Shown: positions 38,101 to 47,500 of the stretch, in pieces
How positions within the stretch are numbered: the stretch's first letter is position 1
Layout: every line of letters starts with the position of its first letter
NCBI RefSeq assembly: GCF_022919215.1
Contig: NZ_CP095048.1
Location: 1-64,000 of the forward strand
Source of the DNA: Hymenobacter cellulosilyticus
Lineage (GTDB): Bacteria > Bacteroidota > Bacteroidia > Cytophagales > Hymenobacteraceae
DNA: 64,000 bases
Direction: 5' to 3'
Position numbers and translations under genes: made by a program
The notes under the pieces: generated by a model
Seen by the model: only the letters and a program-made list of their open reading frames with translations
Database searches by the model: none
Told to the model about the DNA's origin: nothing

Positions 38101-40226
38101 GAAGCTCATGAAGGACTCGGTTCGCAACTCGTTCCATAGCTCGGTGGGAGCCAGCACGAGTGTGCGCGGGGAGGTGCTCTGCTGCAGCTGCTCCCGCAGC
38201 AACCGCTGTCGCGAGGAGGGCTGCGGCTGCGGCCGCAGGTAGTCAGCAGCTTCGCGTCGCAAATCGGCTGCGGTTAACCATGCTTCCTGCTGCTGCGTCC
38301 GCAACCGGGTCAAGGTGTCCACCACTGCCGCGCCAAACAGGGGTGATAGCTCTTCCCACTCCGCTGGGGAAAGTAACAGCACCCGTCTTATCTGGGTTAG
38401 GAAAAGCTTTAGAGCAATCTCAGCATCCGCTTGCGCCTGGTGGGCAGTGCGCAGAGCCAGCACCTGCCAGTCCACGCTTAGTGCCATCTCAACTGTGAGC
38501 GTGTCCCAAAGGAAGTCCGCTTGCAGCTCCACGTCATGCTCCGCCAGCACCGGTGCGTCAAAATCGGTTAGGTTATGTCCCACCAGCAGGTACGGAGCGC
38601 TGTCGGCTACTCGGAACCGAAGCTGCTGCACCCGCTCCTCCACGGCGGTATCCCCTGGCCCGTATGCCACGCGCCCGGCCGGCCCCAGGCAATTTCGTGG
38701 ATGACTTCCCGGTCGCTCTCCAGATCAAGGCCCAAAGCGGAAAAGGTATCAAGGAGCTGCTGATCCCGGCCGGCCCGCACCCTGTCCAGCAGCAGAGGGC
38801 CGTTAGCCGGCGTTAACCACTGACTCACCGCAAGCAGCTCTTCATCCGTCAGCTGCGCCGCTACTCTATCCTGAGCCGTTGGCGGCAGGATGTTGAACTG
38901 GGCGAGTGCCGTCTCCCGCGGAAAAGCATGATGCTCCTCTTCCAACCAGACTTCCAAGTGTGCGGAGGCGGGAAGTGCTTCAAAAAGCTGTTGCTCGAGC
39001 TCCTTCGCGGCATCCGCAATGGCCATTCGGGCAATACGGCGGCGCTGACGGAAGACCTCGACCTCAGTGGTGGTGCCCGCCTGTTGCAGCCACAGCGCGA
39101 CGACCTCGTTGTAAACCTCGGGGTGCATCTTGGCCAGAAGTCCTTTAAGCTTGGCCAGATCTGCGTGCAGCTGTTCACCGTCCTGCTGAGGCAGGCAGGC
39201 CAGGCAGAGCCCGGCCAAGGTATGGTGCGGCGTACTAGTCCACCACGTCACAGCGGCTTCGGACGCGGCCAGCAGGTGAGCTAGTGGAGTCGCTACGGCT
39301 AGGTGACCAGCCAGGGGCGACTGGTAGTACAGCCATAGCTGCCAGGCATAAAATGGTGTCGATCGATTGAGAACCGTTTGCACCGACTCGGCAAGTAAAG
39401 CCGGCAGATGCTGGCTGATTTCTGTCAGCGCCTGTATGGCCGGACTCCACGACTCGGTATCCGTTACCGGGCGGATGCGGCTTAGTAGTTCCAGAGCGGT
39501 TGCTGCCCGTGCTTCTTCGGGTAGTACGCGTAGCAGAGTCAGGAGGGTATCTACGTCCACGTGCTGCTGCACCCGGTGAAGCAACGCCAGACTCTGGCTG
39601 AGGGGACGTGCCCAACGAACCTCCAGGGTGCCCGGCTTCTTTCTGCTGGGGCCTTCGGCAAATAGCACCCAGTCCTTTAGCTGGGGCAAGGTTCCAAAGG
39701 CGGAAAAATGCCAGAAAAGCTTTTCACTCGCGCCTCTTTTCAGCAGAAAGCCAAAGCCCCGTTCTCCAATTACGTCGACTACCTGCCCCAGATACATCTC
39801 ATCATCCCCGGGTTGCTTTGCCGCTGCATTCTTAGGTCTGGTAGCGCGATTTTGACCTCCCGCTTTGGGCTGCTGGGCGGCTTGGGCTGCCGGCGAAGGC
39901 TCCTTTTCGTCTGCAGCCGGTGTTGTACTTAACAGGCTTTGCGTCTCCGCGAGCAGTTCCAGGTTAATAGTGTGATTGTTGCGGGGAGGCTGGGGCTCTT
40001 CCGAGGTCTGCTCCGTAGTCTCCAGCGGGGCAATGTCATCTGGGTGGGGAATACCCAGTTCATTACTCAATATTGTTAGCCAAGCAGGCGGAGCCGTCCT
40101 TACGAACTTCAACTGTGCTTTTATTCCGTGCTTACCCAGAATATCTTCCAGCTGCTTGGGGCTGATCTTATAGTACTGATAGATTTTTGCAAGCTGCATA
40201 ACAAGATTGACCGGGTAGAAATGCAC
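32200..40226 (-). CDS. Giant nuclease-helicase: cold-shock-like, DEDDh exonuclease, RecQ-type and UvrD-type helicases (frameshifted)
   Basis: Frames join into one protein of about 2,670 residues. In order: N-terminal helices; an S1/CSD-like domain (QVVDVIGERGFGFLLKRG, about 39690-39790); DEDDh exonuclease motifs LGLDLESDREVIHEIAW (about 38660-38715), LLVGHNLTDFDAP and AHQAQADAEIALKLF. A RecQ-type helicase follows: LPTGRGKSLLFQAPALY after repair, [20 protein letters not shown] near 36200-36235, LLFSATVSEKIYQ and QEVGRAGRN near 35630. Then a UvrD-type helicase: VIAGPGSGKTHTLTLRVARL (near 34040), EYVFVDEFQDITG, VIGDPNQSIYGYERV and LLYVAYTRAR (near 32690). The tail reads GVSYYTYQDSQQYDEKHNTD. RecQ and UvrD parts read through when one G is restored to each of two G4 runs (near 34483 and 34422). 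Start uncertain: M at 40226 or 40199. It probably resects or unwinds invading DNA. Confidence 0.7.
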
Positions 40227-40399
40227 TAAGTGCCAAAGAGAGCTAAGGTAGGTTGTTTTTGAGTCCTGTTTTAGTCAGAATGGAAAGATATAGCACAGGT
40301 ATTAAGGTCCTATGTTCAACTTCGATCCCCTAGTCTGATTTTCAACACGATGGGTCTAGGTGGCGGCAGGTACACAGATAACGCGGATCAATTAGTGAT

Positions 40400-41080
40400 T
40401 TAGCTACGCTTGCGTGGCAGGCAGGCAGGTACATCCGGAACTGGCGCAGACGCTTTGGTAACCCCGTAGGCGGAATGTAGCCAGGTTCGCAGTTGATCCT
40501 CGTCCAACTCCCGCTCCAGGGAGTGGGTCAGCTTGTTCTCGAAGCGGGCGCGTGCCAGCAGCAGCTGGTAGTAGGGATCATACCGGCCAGCCGCAAGCTG
40601 CAGGTACACGGTAATTTTTCCTTCCTGGTATTCCGAGGTAATGCTCTCCACAAAGTAGGTGTCGTGCCCGGTTATAGCCCAGAGAAAGTCAAGCTCAACA
40701 TTCTCACCCACCTGTGGGACGCGGGCCAGCTGGCACCAGACCAACTGGTTCTGTCTATGACCTGGTATTATGAAGCAGTGCGTAACCTGTGGGCACTGGA
40801 TGACAGCTTCCTCGGCTGCTAAAGCAGCAAGGAAGGCCTGATAAAGCAGTTCCAAGGTCGGCCGGAACCGGGTCGCCTTGAGGTGGGCGCGCTGCTGCAA
40901 CAGTGCTAGGGTGGGAGGTTGATCCGGTTTCTCCCAGGCAAGCAGCAGGGCCAGCAGCGAGTCGTAGGGTTGTTCCCGCCCTTTCAGCCCTGAGAGGGCC
41001 AGCGGGGAGCGCAGCAGGTCACGCAGCAGGTCCCGGGTGGGCAGCGACTCTATCTCCCGCTGATCATAGTACTTTGGCAT
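40400..41080 (-). CDS. Uncharacterised small protein A flanking the giant helicase
   Basis: 226 residues, starting MPKYYDQREIESLPTRDLLR. A helical N-terminus with HTH-like spacing (TLALLQQRAHLKATRFRPTL then ELLYQAFLAAL) precedes the conserved domain ARVPQVGENVELDFLWAITG then YFVESITSEYQEGKITVYLQ and ARARFENKLT. It is homologous to the product of 31433-32107: the shared pattern is VGE..-LDFL.A.TG....VE.I with a later R..FE. It lies upstream of the giant helicase gene, 173 bases away on the same strand, and probably starts the operon. No known family was recognised. It could be a DNA-sensing or specificity subunit; that is inference. Confidence 0.65.
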   Translation of the reverse strand: MPKYYDQREIESLPTRDLLRDLLRSPLALSGLKGREQPYDSLLALLLAWEKPDQPPTLALLQQRAHLKATRFRPTLELLYQAFLAALAAEEAVIQCPQVTHCFIIPGHRQNQLVWCQLARVPQVGENVELDFLWAITGHDTYFVESITSEYQEGKITVYLQLAAGRYDPYYQLLLARARFENKLTHSLERELDEDQLRTWLHSAYGVTKASAPVPDVPACLPRKRS

Positions 41081-41125
41081 GGGTTACTTGCTTAAAATAA
41101 CCACTCAATATCGTCCAAAGTCTTT

Positions 41126-41674
41126 ATGATCTATCCCAGCCTGTTGCGGCCGACCTCGCAGGAGAGCTTCCCCTTGCCCAGCGGCCCGCTGGCAATCCCT
41201 AAAGCTGAGCTGGCCTTGCGCCGCTGGGCTGGAGCGCCGGTAGCCAACACGTTTGGGGGCAAGTCACTCATCGACTTTGCTGGCCGGCCCCTGTTCGCCG
41301 AGTTGTGCGTCTACGAGCTGCTCCGACTATCCGGATGGGGGGCCCGGTGGGTGGAAACGTACGGGGCCCCGGCAATGAGGCCGAACCATTTCACGGCGTG
41401 GACTGATGACCGGTTGGGGATGCAGCAGCACGATCCAATCATGGAGCCTTGGGTCATTGATACCTTGGAGCGCATAGCTGCGGCTAACTCAAGCAGCTAC
41501 GCCGGCTGCTGGGATGTTGTCGGCTGGAATGGGGCAGATCTCCTGTTTGCTGAGCTCAAGCGCCGCAAGCAGGACCGGGTGCGTTCTACGCAGCACCGTT
41601 GGTTAGAAGCTGGGCTCCAAGCCGGCCTGAAGCCCGAGAACTTCCTGCTGGTAGAATGGGACTTCGCTGATTGA
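41126..41674 (+). CDS. VRR-NUC-like (PD-(D/E)XK) nuclease
   Basis: 182 residues, starting MIYPSLLRPTSQESFPLPSG. The C-terminal third has the nuclease pattern WDVVGWNG-ADLLFAELKRRKQDRVRS then TQHRWLEAGLQAGL: an Asp, then ExK, then a Gln five or more residues later, as in VRR-NUC domains. LLVEWDF closes the fold. The N-terminal part (FGGKSLIDFAGRPLFAELCV) is unassigned. It is transcribed away from the helicase operon, its start lying 46 bases from the start of small protein A, so the two may share a control region. VRR-NUC enzymes cut branched or flapped DNA and are frequent in phages and defence loci. The frame is intact. Confidence 0.65.
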   Translation: MIYPSLLRPTSQESFPLPSGPLAIPKAELALRRWAGAPVANTFGGKSLIDFAGRPLFAELCVYELLRLSGWGARWVETYGAPAMRPNHFTAWTDDRLGMQQHDPIMEPWVIDTLERIAAANSSSYAGCWDVVGWNGADLLFAELKRRKQDRVRSTQHRWLEAGLQAGLKPENFLLVEWDFAD

Positions 41675-41707
41675 GAAGATTGTGCTCGTACACTCTGCTT
41701 CTGGTAG

Positions 41708-42361
41708 CTACCGTAGACCGGGGCTCTGCGTCGACAGGCGCTGGCGCCATACGGCAGCCAGCGCGAGAGCCATGGACTTGAATTCTTCTGGCGAAAACTC
41801 GTCGGTTTTAGCGTTGTTGCACCAGTAGCAGCAAAGCGCCATGTTATTCTTGGTGTAGCCCTGCTCAGGATCCCGGCAATCAAACTCAAAGGTGCTGCCC
41901 CGGGTACTGAGCCGTTTGGTGCGCACCAAGCCGCGCTCGATTAGCTCGCGAAAATCGCTTTCTGTGAGCTCGCAGTACTCGCAGGCCAGCTCACCGGTTT
42001 GCGAACTCACCAATTGCTTGAATTCTTCAGCGGTGATACAGTGATGCTTGTCGTGAATTGCCCGCAACTCGGCCTCCAGCGACGGGTTGTCCGCACGCCA
42101 TTGCCGGATGGCGGTGTCCAGGCTCTGCACGGTTTGACCGTGAGCAAACTGTTCGCTGAGGCTGCGTGCCTGATGGGAGCGTAAGTAAGCGGCTCTTTCC
42201 TCTGCTGCCGGCTGAAAGTTACGGTATACGTCTTGGCTAATGTGCTCTATACGCCCGTCAGTGCTCCGCAGGTAGCTCGTGGTAAGGAACAGATCGAAGT
42301 GGCGCGCAAAGCTGCGCTTGCGGATAGCGCTGTATCGCGTGGAAAGAGGCTGAGCAGGCAT
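41708..42361 (-). CDS. HNH endonuclease-like protein
   Basis: 217 residues, starting MPAQPLSTRYSAIRKRSFAR. The C-terminal half has a zinc-supported HNH pattern: ELACEYCELTESDF (first CxxC), FDCRDPEQGYTKNNMALCCY (the D.R......GYt..N core) and CCYWCNNAKTDEFSPEEFKS (second CxxC followed by CNxAK). This is the type in which Asp replaces the first His, seen in phage-like HNH enzymes. The N-terminal half (about residues 1-110) is helical and unassigned. It is convergent with the VRR-NUC-like gene and upstream, on the same strand, of nothing obvious. The frame is intact. Confidence 0.65.
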   Translation of the reverse strand: MPAQPLSTRYSAIRKRSFARHFDLFLTTSYLRSTDGRIEHISQDVYRNFQPAAEERAAYLRSHQARSLSEQFAHGQTVQSLDTAIRQWRADNPSLEAELRAIHDKHHCITAEEFKQLVSSQTGELACEYCELTESDFRELIERGLVRTKRLSTRGSTFEFDCRDPEQGYTKNNMALCCYWCNNAKTDEFSPEEFKSMALALAAVWRQRLSTQSPGLR

Positions 42362-42409
42362 TTATGAACGGAGCAGGGAATGGGTGCTGGCACTACTTTT
42401 TCGTGATTC

Positions 42410-43431
42410 TCAATCACAGAATCTGTTGCTCTTGCTCAAGTTGCAGTCGGCGCACAGCGTTTGCAGATTACGCAACTCCGTCAAACCGCCCAGCGAGTAG
42501 GGCAGCTTGTGATCGATCTGTAGTTTGGCGCCCTCAGCCGGTCCGTTACCGCACGCCACGCATTTAAAGCCATCAGCCTTCAAAATTTGGTATCGCATAC
42601 CCAGCGGAATCGCCCGCTTACTCTTATTGGCCGCAACGCGTGGTGGCAGGCTCAGCAATTCATCATTCTCTTTGGCAATAGATTCATCAGAAAGCTGGAA
42701 AGAAGGAAGAATTTCCAACTGGTAGCCCTTGTTGCCCTGGTAGTGCCCTTTAAGCACGGAAACCACCAAAAAGTCGTTGAGCAGATCTTGAGCAGTGGTG
42801 TTTACCAGTTCTTTCCGGGCCGGGTCATAGATGCCGAGCAGCAGATCGTTGTTTTCGGTAACATCGTATCCAAGCCTGCGCAGCTGCTGGCAAAAGACTG
42901 CTTGCTTTTGCCGACGGTGGGCCTGGGCCAACACAGGGCTACCCTGGTACTGCTCAGCAAATCGGATCTTTTGAGTCAGGTAAATTACGCCTCCGCTCTC
43001 CTTCTCCGTGGTTAGATTCAGAGAGAACACCATTCCTTGTGTATTGCCCAGACGGGTGTAACAGAACAGGCGGTAGTGATCTGCTGAGTTTAGGTAAAGC
43101 TGCATTGAAACCTGTAACACCCTTGAAGCAGCGGAAAAGAGTACTCGTGCTTGTTGTCGAGCAAGTCAATACTTCCCTGATTGTACTGGATTCTGTCTGC
43201 AACCCCTTTAGTGCCTGGTAGCAGAAACTTGCCAATACGGAGATGCTTAGGGAGCATGGTCGCTTTCAAAAGCTGCGCAAATCCTAAGGCGTCAGCGTGT
43301 GATTCAAGAGTAGACATCAGGAGAATAGAATCATAGCGAGTGCAGTAAGGCGCCGGAATATGATTTGCGGGGCTGAGCAAGGTCCTTTCCTTCGCCACCT
43401 TGCTGGCCAGTAGCGCGGTTCGGTTTATCAA
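42410..43431 (-). CDS. HNH endonuclease with large N-terminal domain (one frameshift)
   Basis: The upstream part, starting MINRTALLASKVAKERTLLS at 43431, joins near 43115 to QVSMQLYLNSADHYRLFCYT after a single-base shift in a GGG run, giving about 340 residues. The C-terminus is a classical HNH domain: ADGFKCVACGNGPAEG, LQIDHKLPYSLGG (the H of HNH with its preceding D) and NLQTLCADCNLSKSNR. The middle (YLTQKIRFAEQYQGSPVLAQ) and the N-terminal region (YNQGSIDLLDNKHEYSFPLL) are unassigned and may recognise the target DNA. It lies 48 bases upstream of the other minus-strand HNH gene, so the two may be co-transcribed. Confidence 0.6.
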
Positions 43432-43637
43432 CGATGTGGCTGCCGCCCATCACAGCCAGCGCTTCTACCATAAGTTATACTGTAGACCAGACCTATCCGC
43501 GACTACATTCCAGTTATTATTGCGGTCTCTGGCCGTCAGCTAAAAGTAAAACCAGACACCCAAATAGATATTACTGTTTGGCAAGAAGTGAAAGAATTTT
43601 GACGGACCTCGGTTGTTAACACTTGCATCCTGCATAA

Positions 43638-44378
43638 GTGAGTATAGAAAGCGCTGTGGATACTACAGACCGTGCTAACCGTAATAAGGAATGGTCTCCG
43701 GAGGAGCTAATTGCTACAGTTGAGGCATATGCCTCTGCCTATCAGCGAGAGGAGATAGGGGAAGAGGTTTCCTTGATGAGATTCTATCAAGAGTTGGCAA
43801 CGCGCTTTGGACGCTCTTCGATTGAATATGCCTTTCGATTCAAGAACATATCATCTATTCTCGCCTACAAGGGACTGCCTTCGCTTACCTCTGTAAAGGG
43901 CGCTGTCAATCTCGAATCGCCGGCTATCGATATTATGACGGAGGCAATTCAGCACATGGGTCTTTTCATGCGTCACCTAGCAGCCTCGACGGAAGATCCT
44001 GTTCAACTCGAGGGTAGAGTTAGGGAGTTGATGCGTAAAGGATTGGGCCCGGAGCCACCCAAAGGATCGGACTCTCCTCTGGCCGGCTGCGCAGTCACTA
44101 CACGAATTGCTCGCGATCCGATGGTTAAGGCATGGATTCTAACCATTGCCTCTGGTCGGTGCGAGTGCTGTCTAAAGTCAGCCCCTTTTCTGAAGACCGA
44201 TGGAATGCCCTATCTTGAGGTGCATCACCTAAGGCGGCTGGCTGATGGGGGAAGCGACACGATCTCAAACACTGTAGCTGTGTGTCCTAACTGCCACCGC
44301 CAACTGCACTTTGGAAGCGACTCGACCAGCTTAGCAGAGCAGATGTTAGCTCGCCTTTCCCGCCTGCGGGCTGAATAG
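43638..44378 (+). CDS. McrA-like HNH endonuclease
   Basis: 246 residues, starting MSIESAVDTTDRANRNKEWS. The N-terminal part (WSPEELIATVEAYASAYQRE, RFGRSSIEYAFRFKNISSIL) is a domain common before HNH modules in McrA-like proteins and may read the DNA. The C-terminal HNH is canonical: ASGRCECCLKSAPF, YLEVHHLRRLADGGSDTISN and AVCPNCHRQLHFGS. McrA-type enzymes often cut modified (methylated) DNA, but specificity cannot be read from sequence. It is convergent with the DruE-like gene; the 190 bases between them carry dyads. The frame is intact and base composition is less GC-rich than the plasmid backbone. Confidence 0.75.
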   Translation: MSIESAVDTTDRANRNKEWSPEELIATVEAYASAYQREEIGEEVSLMRFYQELATRFGRSSIEYAFRFKNISSILAYKGLPSLTSVKGAVNLESPAIDIMTEAIQHMGLFMRHLAASTEDPVQLEGRVRELMRKGLGPEPPKGSDSPLAGCAVTTRIARDPMVKAWILTIASGRCECCLKSAPFLKTDGMPYLEVHHLRRLADGGSDTISNTVAVCPNCHRQLHFGSDSTSLAEQMLARLSRLRAE

Positions 44379-44452
44379 ATGGCCGCTCTAACGCTATCAT
44401 ATGAGCAATAGGTGATTCTCCAACATGAAGGACAGAGGCTGGGGATATCCTT

Positions 44453-44483
44453 GGCGCTGGGAGCCCTAAAGCTGCCCAGCGCC
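44453..44483. terminator. Stem-loop between convergent genes
   Basis: A 9-bp stem (ggcgctggg at 44453-44461 and cccagcgcc at 44475-44483) with a 13-base loop lies after the McrA-like HNH gene and before the 3' end of the DruE-like gene. No strong T-run follows on either strand, so intrinsic termination is only possible, not shown. Confidence 0.35.
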
Positions 44484-44554
44484 ACTCGCTATAAAAGTCT
44501 AGGCTAGGCGCATACGCCGACGCTGATTATGAGGCAGTAATTAGCTAGCCTGTG

Positions 44555-44578
44555 TGTCGGCTAGGCGCCTAGCCGACA
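44555..44578. repeat. Perfect 24-bp palindrome at the druE-like stop codon
   Basis: Bases 44555-44578 form an uninterrupted palindrome centred on ggcgcc; its left half is tgtcggctaggc. It contains the stop codon of the DruE-like gene (44569-44571). A diverged copy of the left arm (ggctaggcgc) lies near 44502. It may be a protein-binding site or a recombination scar. Confidence 0.5.
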
Positions 44579-47500
44579 GTGTACTTCTCATCGCAGATCC
44601 ATTGGTAGCACTCCCTGGCCGGCGTCGGAGACTAAACGTGTCAAGATAGTGAACCACTTTGGGGAATTCATGCGAAGCTGCCGCGTCAGCAAGAGCAGCC
44701 TGCAGGCAGGCGGCAACTTCAGCGGTAGGTGAAGTTAAATCCCAAAAAGGATGAACTGCTACTACAATCATAGAGTCGCTGCGAAGCCCTTTCATAAACG
44801 AGCCATAGGTAGTCATCTCACCTCCGAACTGAAAGTCGCTGTTGAAATGGCTAAGCAAGTCTTCTGCATGATCCACCCACTCATCAAGCCCGGGCCGAGG
44901 AATTTTCCATCGGCGCCAGCCCTGTAGGAAGCATCGCTCATCAAGGTGAGCAGACTTATCGCCAGGCGCCAATCCATCAGGCTGTGGTAGGCCATGTTTC
45001 GGAAGCCTTTTAGGCAGTCGTAGCAGGCATCCAGGCATAATGGACGGTTGCCTTCTCTCAAGCGGTGCTCTGGGCTGGTGATGGAGGAGGCGTAATCTTG
45101 ATTCCCCGAGGGGCGCAGTATTGACTCCAGCACTTGTGGAAGCTCCTTATAGAGCTGTCGAACAAAGCCAGAGCCATTTACCAGAGCGTCGCAGAGCATA
45201 ATCTGTCCTACAAAAGCACTTGGCTCATCACCAAGGCGGACTCTTGTTATGCCCCCAACCTCGATCTCTGCTGGATCAACGTCTAGCCTGTCCGCCATCA
45301 CCCGCTGTAGCATGAAGGCTGCGCTGTAGTACGCTCCCCTCAAGGCGACGGACTGATGCCGGCTTGTGTTGGTAAAGTCTAGACAGAGTCCCTTAGCAAG
45401 GGTGCGTGGGCTAAGCTGCAGGATCTCGGTCTTACGACTAGCTGCCAGCGCGATGTGCTCGCGAGTCCTGCTGGGGAACTCGAGCCTTTCGAAGCGTCCA
45501 AGCTCCGTCTCATCGTCAAGCACCCACTGGATTGACCTCCAAGAGTCAGAGTTGCTATTCTTAACAGAGTAGCGACTGCCCTGAAAAAGTCTTCCCCCTT
45601 GCCACGGTTTACCGCCCAAGTGATGGCGGAGTCGCTGAGGCTGGCTGTGGTATTCCCCAATAGTGGGTGAGTCTCGGCCTTAAGCTGCTCGGCGACAAGC
45701 GGCGGGCGCTGAAAGCCGACCAGACGGCTGTCCTCGTCCTCTCCGCCGCCGAAGCTATCTCGGAAGGCAACGGGTATCCTAATGGGGAATATATCCGGCT
45801 TTATTCCTTTCGGCGCTATAATCTCGCGACCAGTCTGCTGAGCCGCAGCTAGGTCGTGATGACAGTTGGGACATGTCGTGAGCTCGCGCAGCGGCCGCGC
45901 CCCTGGCTGCTGCTCTTGCGCCGGGGTTTGGCTCTCGGTGTATCGGCAGAGCGGACAGGAAAGCATCCAGCGCTCCAGCGTGAAGGGGAACCCGCCGGGT
46001 GCATGGGAACTCGGCGATTCTTATCAACAGGAGCGATCTGGAGCTGGGTTGCAAAGCCAATCGAGCGGTGAACATACTTGTCCTTGGTTCGAAGCGCCTC
46101 CGGTGCAAAGTCAAAGATGGCCTGCTCTAGCGGACGCTCAATGCTGGGAAGCAGAAAGGACTTGCTCTCCTCGTTGAACGTGGCCCCAAGCTGCATGCTG
46201 CGAACGCTGTTCGGCAATCCATAGCCAGGAAGAATACCCCCCTGCGCAAGCCTTTCGGCCATGTTATCGCTGGGCACTACCCCTTCGGCGATGATAAGAT
46301 CGACTTCGCCGAGTAGCGAGTTGTCGCTGGTACCGTGGGCCCATGCAAGCGCCGGCTCCAAGAGTTGAGCGTGCTGGCCAGCAAGAATGAGACTGACCAC
46401 TGAGCGACTCAGGTCCTTAGCGGCTTGATCGCTTGTGATCCACTCCTTGACGAAGGGGCCAAGCGTTAGCCAGTCATCGCAGCGGCCAAAAGCTCCGGCG
46501 ACGTTGCTGCCTTTATCGGGCGCCACCGGGCCTAGCCGATTAAATGCATAGCGGAAGGCTTCGTGGAGCAGTGCCTTGGCTAGCACTCGCCGAATGATTC
46601 TGTTCTGCCCCGTGGCTAGAAAAGGAATGGGCGGCGAGTCACCAGTGATTCGCTCGGGACGGGCAAAATAATGCTCGTCGTGACTGCGACCGCGGCAGAA
46701 GGTTAGAGCAACAGACCATGCTTGGCCTGCGCGTCCAGCCCGGCCTACCCGCTGCTGGTAGTTGTAGCGCTGAGGCGGCATATTTGCCAGCAGCACCGCT
46801 TGGAGCGAGCCAATATCAACCCCTACCTCCAACGTCGTCGTAACGCTCAGCAGATCTATCGTGCGAACAAGCGCATCGCCATCCTTGCTTAGGATAACAT
46901 TGCGGAAGTGGCGCTGGCGCTCCGCCTGATTATCCGTCTGCCCCGAAAGCTCCTCGCAGTGTAGTCGGATCTGTCTCTCAGAGCTTCGAGTGGTATTGCT
47001 TGCTAAATAGTTGTTCTCCCATAGCTTGCCACATCGCAGTTGATCCTCTATGCCCAAATTCATGGCCATGGGTTTTAGGCAGTTGGTGCAGACGGGAAGG
47101 CTTAGATCGAGGTGCGGCCGCCTACATCGCTGGCATAGCTTAATCTCGCGATCGGCATCGGCCGGCTCAATCCAAAGGCTTTTTAATACGACCCGGCCCC
47201 AGCCGTCAAGGAGACCTAGGTTTGATAGGGAGAGGAAGATAGCCTCCTCTAGGCGACTGCTATCGACTTTCAGCGTACTGCCTAAGAGCGTAATAAATTC
47301 TCTATAACGCTTAGGCATAGCCTCGTACTCAGCCACTCCGTCTGGCTCGTCGCTATACTCGTAGGGCGTATACAAGCGTAAGTCTCCGAGCTTTCGCATG
47401 GCCGCGGCCAAAAGCTCATGGAGAGCCTCAGGACTCACGCTAACGTCAGGGAAGCAGTGGCGAATAACTTCGACAAGGACCTCTCTTACCGAAGCTATCT

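Noticed and set aside
31433..41080. RecBCD or AddAB-like repair complex
   Set aside because: No RecB/AddB nuclease or RecC-like features; the SF2 part is clearly RecQ-type and the nuclease is DEDDh.
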